Source: Gymnopilus junonius
Lineage: Eukaryota > Basidiomycota > Agaricomycetes > Agaricales > Galerinaceae
Assembly (NCBI GenBank): GCA_015501075.1
Contig: JADNYJ010000013.1
Location: forward strand, 124,001 to 188,000
Direction of reading: 5' to 3'
DNA length: 64,000 nt
Within the stretch, counting starts at the first letter, position 1. Every line of letters starts with the position of its first letter. Shown here one piece after another: positions 23,847 through 34,689 of this stretch. The translations under genes were made by a program, and so were the position numbers. The notes beneath the pieces are model-generated. The model searched no databases and was not told where the DNA came from. It was given only the letters and a program-made list of their open reading frames with translations.

Positions 23847-24090
23847 ATCTCGGTCCGACTTCCCTGCAGACTCACCTGCGAAGAAACGGAATTAGAGCGT
23901 CTGAAATCACCTGCACCCGTTCCATGAAAATATACATCCCTATGACTACTACACCACGCTCGATATATTTGAGGACAGAATGCATCAGTTTCTATAACTC
24001 TGGTTACTGGTGGTACTGTTCTATAAAGATACGTTAAAAGAGGTCAAGAAAAGAGAGGGAAAAAGCCCGTAGAGCACGCCATTCGCATTT

Positions 24091-25185
24091 CTAATTCGTT
24101 CCAACCAGTCGAACCAAAGGTCGTCCTTCCGGATCGTTCTCGAAGTCAAGAACAGCAGGACCAGCAACAATAGTACTGTCATCAGCTTCTGTCAGGCTGG
24201 TAGTCGCAACAGCATACACCTGGCCATTGAGGCCTTGTGGAACAACGACATGACTGTTCCCATCAATCGGTACAAATATCTTGTCCAAGCCAGAGAAGAA
24301 GGCGACGTGAGTAGGCGTCTTCGCAGCCGTGTGCTCGACACGGGCTCTAGACCCAGCCGTAACATGTCCTAGAGAAAGAGGAGGAAATGCATGGACTGGA
24401 AGCGTAGGATTAGTAGACGGGCAGGACTTGATGACAGTTGCAGCGACGGTGTACACTTCATCAAGATCAAGAGGCGTATCGAAAGCTTCGCCCCAACCGC
24501 TGTAATTGTTGACGGCAGCAGCGACCCAGCTAGCATGGCGAGCTTCGGTAGCCAGAACGCTGGAGGCTGCGGTGAGGTAATCCTTGTTGCTGATAAGCCT
24601 AGCGGCACCGGTGTAGGCGGAGACGCCTGTGATACGTATTCGTTTGGTAAAGACGGAATAAAAAGTAAGAAACTATTGAACGTACCTACGCCCTCAAAGA
24701 CCTGACTAAGGGCTACGAAAGATTTGACGTCCGTATATGGGCTTTGCAATCACAAAAGACCAGTAAATTGAGAACAAATCAAATAGTAAGAATAAACGCA
24801 CAAATTATAAACACAAGGCTTTGTTGCCTTCGCTCCCAAAGCAGTCGACAAAAAGTTTACGTGGACTTGCTCATGTCCTGCTATCTGCGCAAAGCGGGGA
24901 CGAACGAAGGACGGAAAGCCAGCGCTGTCGAATGCTGCCTGGTCAAATTTGGCAAGGGCCCCATGTAGAAGGCGTTTCTAGATGTTCAAGTGTAAGAGCA
25001 TAGTTGAGGACGGTGGCATCTATTGATATGTGAGACGTAAGATGGGAAAGAGATGATGATAGAGTAGATAAGATCGAATGTCTAGACTCTCACTCACCAT
25101 CTATGGACTGACGCTTGATTGGGGTCGAAGAAACATAGCTAAGAGAAATGGCTCCCAGAACGAAGGAATAGATAGCAGGGCGCAT
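24091..25185 (-). CDS. secreted Rds1-like ferritin-domain protein
   Basis: Exon 1 starts at 25185 with a signal peptide (MRPAIYSFVLGAISLSYVSS), followed by KRQSIDG. Later exons carry ALAKFDQAAFDSAGF, HEQVHVNFLSTALGA (about 24890) and PYTDVKSFVALSQVFEGVG (about 24745-24690). The last exon has EVYTVAATVIKSCPSTNPTLPVH and ends RLVGTN at 24091. This is the Ferritin_2/Rds1 (stress- and starvation-responsive) family of fungal secreted proteins, with a four-helix ferritin-like fold in which metal ligands are not always kept. The precise activity is unknown. A relic of a second copy lies at 21081-21258. The next gene rightward on the same strand is the acyltransferase gene. Confidence 0.8.
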
Positions 25186-25520
25186 TGTCTTGGGCAAAAT
25201 TCGAACAAAAGCAGGGAAAGGGAGAAAGGATTTTCCCTAACTCATTCTCGTCCCCTGTCTGTCTTTTGTACAGCTGTCATCCCCAATGCGAACAGGGAAC
25301 GGACATCTCGGCTGAGAAAATCGACTGGGGAGAGTGGCGTTCAACTTTATCAATCGTATATCATTAGGAGTCTGCGATATAAATAGCAGACCCTTCTCTT
25401 TAGGGAAAGTGGATGACCAAATTAGGATATTAGTAGACTAAACGCCAAACTTTCAGTAAGCAAGAGAAAGAAGGCAGGTTTTAGATATCTAATGTAGCTT
25501 ACAATACACTCGGCCGCTGG
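25186..25520. other. intergenic, Rds1 promoter side
   Basis: Upstream region of the Rds1-like gene and 3' side of the acyltransferase gene, both on minus. No gene or RNA is seen. Confidence 0.45.
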
Positions 25521-26926
25521 TCATTCCTCCCAGAAATACCAATTTCCTTCTAACGCTCCTGAAATCAAAGTCAGGTGCGGTATATCCTTCGTGAACCCTG
25601 TCCCATAATGCGTATCCGTCCAGAAAGGTAGGGTGATATTAATCCAGTGTATGATCCAAATGAATCCGAAACCATGTTTCGCAGATAATTTCGGTGGGGA
25701 AGGTATGGCGGATTTTGTCATTCTCGAGCCATGGGATGTTGCAGTGCCTCCGTTCGCCTGAGTCTTCTCTCTTGAATTGTCAAGAGGACCACCATTGACG
25801 TCCATTACGCAAGGGGCCGTATTCGAGGAACCGCTAAAGAAGCGGAGGAAGAAGCCCTCGAGTGTGATGCCAACAGCCTGTAGAAGGAAAAACTGGAGGG
25901 CACCAAGAGGCAGTATCAAACTCTGCATAGCTACCGCATCGCCAGCATAATGCAATGACCCAGAAACGAGAAACGCGCAATAAACGACGAAGAGAGACTC
26001 GATATTGCTTCTTTGGGGAAGACGGAGCGTTTTGGAAAAAAACGACCATGAGTAACTGCCATCTAAAGTTGGTGTCAGATATCACCTAAACGTTCAAGGA
26101 TAATATAGAGGCAGAAGAGCTTACTCTTCTGAACATTTGATGCCAGGTTTTCCTGATGAAACGTTGCGTTCAGTGAAATCCCGAAAAAAAAAGATACATA
26201 ACTAACCCCCAGAAACCGCGCAACGTAAACCCATACTTATAAGACCCGAAAAGGTCAGGCCAATCTCGAGGCTCCGTGAGGACTAAGGAAACAGAAAGCA
26301 AGCTCGCAAGCTTGTATTGAGTTTCCAGAATCACGTAAATCAACATTCCGTGAAAAAAAACGGCGAGACGCCAAAGCTTTGATACCAGACGGGCAGCTCC
26401 TGAGAATAGTATGGGTTCGCACGGTTCACGACGCCAGTGATCTCGAATAAGATAAGGAGGAATAGAATGTCGAGGGACTGAGATACGAGAAAAGTACGTC
26501 GCGTCGGGTGTGTTGGTCGTGCAGGAAGTGCGTAGGTAGGTTCGTGAGCAAAATTTATCCCTCTTGGATTACCCCAGACGATGATAGCCCACCAAATGCG
26601 CTTGAGCAATGGTTCGCTCGAAATGTCCCCTTCTGGCCCACCAACCTCAGCTCCCGTTGTACATCACAGAGTAGGATATTAGTTGACGCCAAGAAGAGTA
26701 TACTGGATATCCGACAGCCTATACCCCACTCCGGCATTCCCAAATGCCACAGGTCATCCATCCTAGTAAACAATAACGAATAAACAATGATGGTTGAGAT
26801 GGACAAGAAGAAGAGCCATCGGTATTTCGACGGTTTGACGGCATAAGAGAGATTAAGTAATGCCTCGAGGATGAACCAGACTGCAGGCTTGAAGGCTGGC
26901 TTGGAACCATCGTTAGGAGCAGGCAT
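25521..26926 (-). CDS. wax-synthase-like membrane acyltransferase (MBOAT-type)
   Basis: Start at 26926 (MPAPNDGSKPAFKPAVW). Hydrophobic helices follow (LFFLSISTIIVYSLLFT; LVSQSLDILFLLILFEITG). The family signature RGFWGKTWHQMFRR spans the intron near 26205-26150, and LFVVYCAFLVSGSLHYAGD (about 25980) holds the conserved His. It ends GNWYFWEE at 25521. Fungal members acylate fatty alcohols or the hydroxyls of terpenoids and meroterpenoids; the acceptor here is unknown. A run of four C at 26627-26630 appears one short: it breaks the frame between GQKG and DISSEPLLKRIWW. Another phase problem sits at the splice near 26065. The two monooxygenases and the Rds1 gene lie next to it on the same strand, but no polyketide or terpene synthase is in the window. 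Confidence 0.75.
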
Positions 26927-28051
26927 AGAGACTACCTCGCTGTCGAAGAACCTGCTTTGCTGGCGATGGCAAGTCAGAGCAAGCCCGTTGTGAGTGCTCA
27001 AGAATATACAAAAATCGAAATGGGCATTGACGACACGTGTGGATTTACGGAACGCTCCTGACAGCTGTACAGTGCTACTGGCAGGGTATGGCGGATGAAC
27101 TGATAGTCGAGAACCCACTGTCCCTCACATTCATGATACATGGGGCTCAGGACGTCGGGCTCTACGTTGAAACTGGGCAGAACTTTCGGAGGTTGACAAG
27201 CAAGGTCGTCAACTCGAGAGTCGAGATTACCGAATACCCCGAATGCCGTGTTTCGGCATGAACGCTGGCCCTTTGCCGAGCCAAAGATGGGATTGATCCG
27301 TACAACGCGCCACACTTGGTTCACGTTCAACTATTAGTAATCACAAGCACTTCGCCTATCTCAGTTTGACTGGTACTACGTTATCGATTTTGATAATCTT
27401 GTCAGAACCACTGATTCTTCTGGTGTTTTCTTTAATTTGTCTGGATCTGCCGTTCGGCCAATCTGTCAGCAGAGGATCTCCTGGTTGTGAATGATACTGC
27501 CTCCAGCTTCGGCAAGTGCAATGTGCATCAATCAAGTGAGTGTCAAAGATCCTATTGATCACAGGCATGGAGCAGAGTTGAAACTTATGAAACTTATGTT
27601 GTCCAGCATTCAGATACAGAGCACATAGCGGGTTACAACTAACAAGCTTGGCGCAGCAACAATTTACTCCGATTCCTAGGAATTGAGGTCGAGAACGAGG
27701 AAACGCACTTATGTTTCTCGTCTCTCGTCACCATGGTTCCAATATCTTGAAAAGCTGGCTTCCTCCATGGCAATTACAGTTTTTAAGTTAGTTCAGGCCG
27801 CCATGACAGGATCACACAGCCCCGACGGACAGGTTACCACTCACACGTCTGATTGAACTTTCTTAGTCTCTAAAAATATGAAGCTCACTCCATCAATGAG
27901 TAGTATATAAGCCTCGCGGTGCTTTCGAATTTCTTCATTGAGCTGGTCTCATCTCCCACATCGACTTACTAAACCAAATTAATCGCCTGGTTGCGATTTC
28001 TCTCGAAGCTACTCATCTCACACATATTCTGTACCTGTTTGCCCTTACATC
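26927..28051. other. intergenic with the promoter of the His-rich gene
   Basis: No gene is recognised in most of this stretch, which contains only short open frames on minus. The right end is the promoter and 5' leader of the His-rich repeat gene. Confidence 0.45.
27904..27911 (+). promoter_or_regulatory. probable TATA box of the His-rich gene
   Basis: TATATAAG lies about 140 bases before the ATG at 28052. A C/T-rich leader (TCATCTCCCACATCGACTTAC) follows, as in strongly expressed fungal genes. Confidence 0.55.
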
Positions 28052-29376
28052 ATGGTCAAATTCACTACCTCTATTGTTGCTGCTACCCTCTTGAGCGTTC
28101 CCGTTCTCGCCGCTGCCTCCCAGGAGTATGAGTAAGTGGCCTATTGCATTACGGATAGTTTAAATTTCATTTTTAAATGCATATCGATAGGCGAGAGGTG
28201 GCGGAAAGTGACCTCTACGGTCGTGACTTCCCAGAAGACGATGTCGAACTCCTTACACGGGAGGATCTCGAAGATATTTTTGGTCGTGACTTCGTTGAGG
28301 AGCTGGAAGAGCGGGAACCTCTTGGTTTCGGAATGGTCTCGTCAGTCGGACCCTTGTTGAAGTCTGAAGAAATATTTTAACCTGGTCTTTTGTATTAGTC
28401 ATGGATTCCACATGCTCAAACATGGCTTCAATCACCTCCATGGCCACGGTGGATCTGGAGGACAACATCGCCACCACCACCTCGGTGGCTTCAGCTCCGG
28501 CGGCGATCCTAGCCAACAGCAACAGCAACCATCCCGACGTGAGCTTGGAGAAGATCCCGAAGAACTCTACGCTCGAGAATTCGTCGATGACCTTGAAGAG
28601 CGTGAACCTCTTGGCTTCGGCATGGTTTCGTCCGTCTAATTTTTTAATAATTCCTTCTGAACAACTATCTGACCTTACTTTATCTCAGTCATGGATTCCA
28701 CATGCTGAAACATGGCTTCAACCATTTCCATGGCCACGGTGGATCTGGAGGACAACATCACCACCACCACCTCGGTGGCTTCAGCTCTGGTGGCGATCCT
28801 AGCCAACAGCAACAGCAACCATCCCGACGTGATCTCGAAGAACTTGAGGAACGCGAACCTCTTGGTTTCGGAATGGTCTCGTCAGTCAAACTCTAGTTGA
28901 AGTCTGAAGAAAGTATCTTAACCTGATTTTTTGTATCAGTCATGGATTCCACATGCTGAAACATGGCTTCAACCATTTCCATGGCCACGGTGGATCTGGA
29001 GGACAACACCGCCACCACCACCTCGGTGGCTTCAGCTCCGGCGGCGATCCTAACCAACAGCAACAGCAACCATCCCGACGTGATCTCGAAGAACTTGAAG
29101 AACGCGAACCTCTTGGTTTCGGAATGGTTTCGTCAGTCGATTTCTTATTAAGTTATCTTCTAATATTTTTCTAACTTGTGTTTCAGCCATGGATACCATG
29201 CCCTCAAGCATGGCTTCAGCCACTTCCATGGCCATGGCCCATCCGGTGGACACCACCTCCACCACCTCCACCACTTGGGTGGTTTCGGCGGCAGCTCTAA
29301 TGGTGATGACAGCCAACAACAGCAACCATCCCGACGTGATCTCGGAGACTACGGGTACTTTGACGAGCTCGATTGA
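28052..29376 (+). CDS. secreted His/Gly-rich repeat protein built from duplicated exons (Kex2-site candidate)
   Basis: Six exons: 28052-28131, 28191-28340, 28399-28629, 28689-28880, 28940-29131, 29187-29376 (344 aa, frame exact). Exon 1 is a signal peptide (MVKFTTSIVAATLLSVPVLA). Each of exons 3-6 begins HGFHMLKHGFNH(L/F)HGHGG or close variant and contains a His cluster, a Gln run and a dibasic SRR; exons 2-5 end EEREPLGFGMVS. All introns interrupt codons in phase 2, so exons can be duplicated without loss of frame, and introns 2 and 4 are nearly identical. SRR followed by D/E-L would be a Kex2 cleavage site, releasing about 60-residue His-rich peptides. I do not recognise a family. Metal-binding or a Kex2-processed repeat precursor are inferences. 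Confidence 0.8.
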
Positions 29377-30297
29377 AATCAGCCTCTGCGATGTCCAAAT
29401 AGCGATGAGGGTCATATTGCCATTGACCAACATTTGTTGTATACTATGTAAAATATGTGTAAGACATTTGGCCTCAAAATCTATGTAAAGGAAGTGCATA
29501 CAAGATTAGCTCTTTCTTTCTGACAGTTCGATCTTCGGAACACGAGTTGTCACATCTTAAAGTGGGGCCACCCATACTTCATTTAGCCCAATTTGAGGCT
29601 CGCGATAAGGATTGTAGGTCCACCCAAATTCCGACCTCGGCACAGTTTGATCCGTCTGATAATGAGACTTGACGCCACATAATCGGCAGCTCCCGAATGA
29701 ATTCTTTCTCTTCTCATGACGACTGACCAGTGCGACTACCGACCACTAGAGGCTGTCAATTATTCTGCTCGGGAAACCTGGGACGTTCCAAAGTTGCTCC
29801 ACATAACGACTATGTTGCACTTCCATCAAATCCAGCACTGAAGTCTCCCCGAGGCGCCAGAAAGGCCGCTTTCCAGGCTTGAAGTGGACAAGTTCGGGAA
29901 CATTTAAGGTATTCATCCTTAGTATGCTTACTTCATATTATACCATGAAGGTCTAATTCAAGGGAATTAACAGGCTGATAGTAGGCAGCGCTCTGATGCA
30001 ATCTCCACTTTTAGTGTCCAAACCTGGTCACATTCCAAGTACGCCAAATTTTAACGTATTTGGCTACTAACCATTTTATTATCTCCTGAAAATCAATTTA
30101 AATTTTTTCTGGTTATAATTCGTGGACCGGATATTTTTGAACTTGGACTGATTGAAGGTTGGGCGCAAAGTGAAGATCGAGCGCCATTCTTGACGTTTTC
30201 TCGGTTGTCTTCCTTATAAACACTGCAAATCAAGGGTTGGGCTCCGTCAATTTTTGTCGTGCACCTTTCGAACGCCGCTGTGCCTCTGTGAGGCATC
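29377..30297. other. intergenic, no recognised gene
   Basis: It contains the 3' region of the His-rich gene and the upstream region of the first Cys-rich gene. I see nothing else. Confidence 0.45.
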
Positions 30298-31079
30298 ATG
30301 TTGTACTCTTCTGTTCTTATTTTCTTCATCTCCTTACTTTTGCGACACGGTGAGCAACAGTGGTCCTTTCTATACGTACTTATAGAAACACATCTGACTG
30401 TATGCACTTTATTAGCCTCTGGATCTCTATCCCACGTCTCAAACTTAACAAATGCAGATCTCCTTCCACGTACATTCAATTCTTCCATTCCTTCGGCATG
30501 CCAGAAAGAATGCCAAGGTGTAATCAAAGCACAGGGTTCGGTTCGTTTTGAAATTTTACATATCTACCTACCATGTAACTACATTTCCTACAGAACTGTA
30601 ATCTGGCATGCCAATGTACAGACGAAGTTCAACAATCTCTGACAATTTGTGAAGAGTGCATGCTCGAGATAGCAAGGGATCAAGAAGTTAAAGACGCTAA
30701 TGGGGCATTTCAGCGCAGATCAGAAAGTGACGCTGATCTGCCCACCCCTGCTCGTAAGCCTTGCTTTACTCTTCCAAGTGAAACGGGAAGATAACACGGT
30801 CGAAACTTATATATCCTAGAATTCGAGGAAAATTGTGCAAGCGCAGGTTTTCCCCTGGCAAGCACTGGCGTCTCCTCATCTGGCTCTTCGTCATCTTTAA
30901 ATCCAAACACAGATCATAAAACTGGATCTGCGCTCATACCGGAATCAAATTCCCCTTCAAATCAAGACCTACAAAGTGGGACCAGCTCAGCGTCCAGTAA
31001 ACATGCCGTTGGTGATCATTGGTGGGGATGGCCTATGAGCGGGATAGGCAGTGCCTTATTGTTACACGTGTTCTTGTAG
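30298..31079 (+). CDS. small secreted Cys-rich protein with Ser-rich tail (paralogue 1)
   Basis: Exons about 30298-30349 (signal peptide MLYSSVLIFFISLLL), 30416-30534, 30593-30750 and 30820-31079. The mature part has ACQKECQG, then NCNLACQCTDEV and CEECMLEIARD, i.e. C-x3-C ... C-x3-C-x-C ... C-x2-C. FEENCASAGFPLAST follows, then a Ser/Asn-rich tail and a hydrophobic end (MSGIGSALLLHVFL) fitting a GPI-anchor signal. At the second donor the sequence reads ACAGGGTTCG, where one G too many spoils the phase-0 splice seen in the paralogues. It is the first of three related genes to 33751. Function unknown; a cell-wall or secreted effector-like role is a guess. Confidence 0.7.
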
Positions 31080-31486
31080 AAGTCGTATCAACCACCATGT
31101 CAATTTTCAAAAGTTGGCCGTGATTTGGATACCGATCCTTGAGTAACCGAGATCATATGAATTCTAACTATGACCCGAGCTTTCTTCGATAGCCCGCGCC
31201 CAGTGTCAATGTTCATGCCAGACTGAGTCCTGTATTTTTGTAATTTCCCTAGGCATGTCAAGGTTGCATCATTCTTTTTGGTTTCTGCACATGTTCATAC
31301 ATTGCCATTCTATTTTCTACACTGATACACCCTAAAACATTGCCTTCCAGTCGTTCCTTCCAGTGATTGTCATATATCAGGATCAGCTTATTCTTATTTC
31401 TCCCCTTCATTGTCAGCGTCCTTCATTGGTGCTGTGCACCCTCACTACAGTTATTTCCAACCAGCAGACTCGTTCTTTCACAAACA
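31080..31486. other. intergenic between Cys-rich genes
   Basis: Upstream region of paralogue 2. The stretch CATTGTCAGCGTC...GGTGCTGTGCACCCTC near 31410 is close to TGATTGTCAGTGTC...GGTGCTGTGCACCGTC near 32822 before paralogue 3, so promoters were duplicated with the genes. Confidence 0.55.
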
Positions 31487-32047
31487 ATGTATTTTCCCTT
31501 CTTCTCACTTTGTTTTCATTTTGTTCCTGGAACACTGTAAGCTCTTCAGAGGTAAATGTATCCTCGAGAAATAATTTAAACACTTGGCTAGGTACCGCAT
31601 CCGCCTCCCTTCTCACTCACACTTCGTCGCTCGCAATCGTCTATGGCAAGAATCCGTTGCATAGGAAAGCGCCAACAATTAGAAATTCCCTCGCATTGCT
31701 CCCAAGCATGTCCTGGCTTTATTCAAGCAACTGCTCCAGTTAGTGCCTCATACCTCTTCTACACTAAATCGCCACTTTTTCTTCTACAAATTCCCCAATT
31801 CATCTATAATGAATAAATTGAACAGAGCTGTGACTTACAATGTGGATGCACGGAACCCATTATCGATGGCCTTCCAAATTGTCAATCGTGCTTAACCGAG
31901 CTGCAAGGAACTTTGCATCGCCCTTCTGTGGACGTCATAATTTGTCGTTGCCTCAAAGCTTTCGAATCGGTATATATACGTCCAATTGTGATTCGTGAGT
32001 TGAACAATTCCATTTCACAAGATAATATAGTTTTTCAGTATGCTTAA
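31487..32047 (+). CDS. small secreted Cys-rich protein (paralogue 2, shortened)
   Basis: Exon 1 at 31487 encodes a hydrophobic leader (MYFPFFSLCFHFVPGT). Exon 2 begins TASASLLTHTSSLAI and, after a one-base break at about 31658 (TTGC-ATA where paralogue 3 has a full codon), gives GKRQQLEIPSHCSQACPGFIQ. Exon 3 (from 31827) has SCDLQCGCTEPIIDGLPNCQ then SCLTELQG. The Cys pattern equals that of paralogues 1 and 3. The Ser-rich tail is absent: the frame ends at 32047 soon after CRCLKAFES. It may be a truncated, decaying copy. The KR before QQ is shared with paralogue 3 and could be a Kex2 site. Confidence 0.6.
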
Positions 32048-32149
32048 TGCATTCAAAGAAAGAGGGATCTATACTTTCGTAATGATTACCCCCGGGCCTT
32101 GACGTAAAGGCAGAACTGAAACGAGTGTCAGTTAGTCAATTTGGCTGAT

Positions 32150-32290
32150 AACATAACCAAAATGGCGCACCAAATGCACCTCATAACCTGCTTTACGAAG
32201 CTTATCGATATCAACGCTGATCCAGAACCCAGGCAAGTCTTTGGATCCCCAACGTTCACGCTTGTACGGTTCTTGATGTTCTCAATCTTG
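32150..32290 (-). pseudogene. relic of an Ohr/OsmC gene
   Basis: On minus, TSVNVGDP and then, one base out of frame, LPGFWISVDIDKLRKAGYEV match TSVNIGEP...GLPGFGLSVDIKVEGV...LLKAGHEV of the Ohr gene at 33983-34689. Flanking exons are absent. Its position downstream of Cys-rich paralogue 2 mirrors the position of the intact Ohr gene downstream of paralogue 3. Confidence 0.65.
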
Positions 32291-32898
32291 AATGATGATA
32301 TCCATTCCGATCAATTCCAACTATAGTAGATCTAGACGCATTGGGATAATAGAGTATTAAGTACGTTCCATCCGAATCGCATAGTTCATCACGTTAATCG
32401 TATAAATTAGAATATCTCACTGAGATAGAAGCCTCATCAGTGATAGATGCTGCATCGTCTGGTCCATTCTGGAGTCAGGTCACAGTTTAAATTGAATGAT
32501 GCAACACTCAACATTGTGGTACTAGCTGGTCGACCTGTGACAGCAGTGGATGACATGACATAAGAATTCGGGTGTCGCCATGCAAATCAGAGTGAGTTAA
32601 GGATGAGAGATGATATAGGAATTCGGTGACTTTGATTTGACATTGGGCGTCGGACTGCGACCATATGCATACCTATCACTCTATGAGTCTTCCTGCGAAA
32701 GTATCGCCCCAATGGCTTCGCCCGCGGTGTTATCTTAGGCATTCAAACATTTGACGTCCTTTCGTTCCATTCACGAGTGTTATATATGAACCGGTCAATT
32801 GAAAATCATTTTTTCTCCCTTGATTGTCAGTGTCCCTCACCGGTGCTGTGCACCGTCGCCCCTAGCCTCAAACGAGCAGAGTCGTTCTTTTAGAAACA
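32291..32898. other. intergenic, upstream of Cys-rich paralogue 3
   Basis: No gene is seen. The last 100 bases resemble the upstream DNA of paralogue 2. Confidence 0.45.
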
Positions 32899-33751
32899 AT
32901 GCACCTTTATCCATTCCTTTCCGTTTTGTTATTTTTGCACCTGGACCTCAGTAAGCTCTTCAGGCTAAATAATAGTTTCGAATCAAAGTCGACTTACAAA
33001 CCTGTCCAGCTATCGCATCCGCCTCCCACCCGATCGTCCATATTTCATCACTCACAATCACTCACGCCAAGAATCCTTTGGACATAAGCAAGCGACAACA
33101 ACAAGCTCAATTTCCAGAAGAATGCACCGAAGAATGCGCTGCCATCAGTCAAGCAACATCTCCAGTCAGTGCGAATTCAAACGTCCTCTCGTTCCCAATC
33201 CTGAATACTTCTTCCGCCGATCCCCTGTTCATAAATGATCAAAACAACTCAACAGAACTGCAATTTCCAATGCGGATGTACTCAAGTCGTCATTGAACAA
33301 CTTCCTGCATGCCAAGCATGCCTAGTCGAGGTGCAGAGAGATGCAAATGCAAAGACCGCTATCGGTGCAATAAGCGGCGACGGCCCAGAAACTCCAGAAC
33401 TAAATCTACCCACTTTGCCTACCGCTGCAGGTGAGCAATGGGCGCTATGCCACATGCAGAATGCTTGCCTGACTCATTGAATTTTTTGTGCGATATGAAG
33501 AAATTGAAACGGCATGCGCAAATGCAGGGTTCCCTATTGGTGGTTCCGACGCTGCTGTTTCCTCCTCTTCATCTTCTGCCGGTTCTGGGAGCTCGAGTAC
33601 CGGGTCAAGCTCAGGATCTAATGCAGATAACGTACCCGCCTCCGGTGCCAACGCTGGCGGAAACGGCAACGCAGGAACTGGGTCCAGTGCGGGGGGTCGG
33701 TATCTCCTCAAGGCCAGAACGCCAGTAGCAGCGCCGTCTCCGTGGATTTAG
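32899..33751 (+). CDS. small secreted Cys-rich, Ser-rich protein (paralogue 3)
   Basis: Exon 1 encodes MHLYPFLSVLLFLHLDL. After an intron (GTAAGC...CCAG) come TIASASHPIVHISSLTI and KNPLDISKRQQQAQFPEEC, with a dibasic KR. Exon 3 has NCNFQCGCTQVVIEQLPACQ and ACLVEVQRDANAK. After another intron come EIETACANAGFPIGG and a Ser/Gly-rich low-complexity tail. The stop at 33751 is uncertain: a run of six G at 33692-33697 precedes it, and a one-base change there would extend the protein. The family pattern is C-x3-C, C-x3-C-x-C, C-x2-C plus one later Cys. Convergent with the Ohr gene. Confidence 0.7.
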
Positions 33752-33982
33752 AGGCTGGCAGTGGGTACGGCTGCTTGGTGTATGGGCCGCCCTTCTTCGT
33801 ATGTTGTAATCCGATCCACCAATAGGCAAGAAAATATACATTATTATTTGCTTTGATAACCTTACACCAAGGCACTTGAATCCGTTCGGATAGTCCCCTA
33901 CAATTGAAGTCCGTGTTCCATTTGACGGTATGATACAATTAATTTTGGGATCGGTGATTTATTCACTTGAAAGGAAAGCAAT

Positions 33983-34689
33983 CTAAGCTTTGGAAATGGT
34001 CACAACAGCACCCTGTCCCAATGCCCTGCTGTATGGGCAAAACTGTAATGAAAAGGAAGAGTCAAATACGAGGACAACGAGGACAAAAATGACGCAGAAA
34101 ACAAACCTCATGACCAGCTTTGAGAAGTTCATCATCCACACCTTCGACCTTGATATCAACGCTGAGGCCAAACCCAGGCAAACCATTGGGTTCACCAATA
34201 TTCACGCTTGTATAGACCTTGGCATTTTTTGCCATCTCGGTTTTTCCTTGCTTACGAGCCATGGCTTGGATGGCCCCCAGGAGACATGCTACAGACAAAA
34301 ACCGTGTTAACAAAATATTCAATCCGAAGGAATATAGAGGGAGAATCTGACCTGAATATCCCATAGCGAACAGCTGCTCTGGGTTCTCACCTTTCCCTGT
34401 CCCCCGAGCTCCTTTGGTAGTGCGAGCTTGAGTGTCAAGTCATTCGAAACGACGGTACCGTTCCTTCCTGCACCGCTGGCGACAGCATTGGCTGTGTACT
34501 ATCACGTCCAAAACTTCTCAATAAGATGTCCAGCATATACGGTAACTTGGAGATAAATACCTTGACCTCTTTCAGAGTAATGACCGTGCGAGACGCGCCA
34601 TAACTGAGTTTAAGGGCGGAGGGCGTGCGTCTGGATGCTCCTGAGCGTATGGAGGAGGCGAGGAGGGTGCGGGCAGCAGGAGCGAACAT
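33983..34689 (-). CDS. OsmC/Ohr-family organic hydroperoxide resistance protein
   Basis: Starts at 34689 with a basic, Ala/Ser/Arg-rich leader (MFAPAARTLLASSIRSGASR) that could target mitochondria. Body: YTANAVASGAGRNGTVVSND, GKGENPEQLFAMGYSACLLG with the first catalytic Cys, VNIGEPNGLPGFGLSVDIKV and EFCPYSRALGQGAVVT with the second Cys. Ohr enzymes reduce organic hydroperoxides at this Cys pair. Introns lie near 34560-34500, 34350-34290 and 34110-34020. The run of five C at 34401-34405 seems one base short: the frame breaks between KELGG and GKGENPEQLF. A relic of a second copy is at 32150-32290. A lipid-peroxide substrate is possible but not shown. Confidence 0.85.

Noticed and set aside
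19114..26926. A secondary-metabolite gene cluster (monooxygenases, Rds1, acyltransferase)
   Set aside because: The tailoring-type enzymes are adjacent, but no polyketide synthase, terpene synthase or peptide synthetase is in the window, so the claim lacks a core enzyme.
29050..29499. A 149-codon minus-strand open frame over the His-rich gene
   Set aside because: Its Val/Ala-rich reading is the antisense shadow of the repeats; the plus-strand exons with matching phases are convincing.
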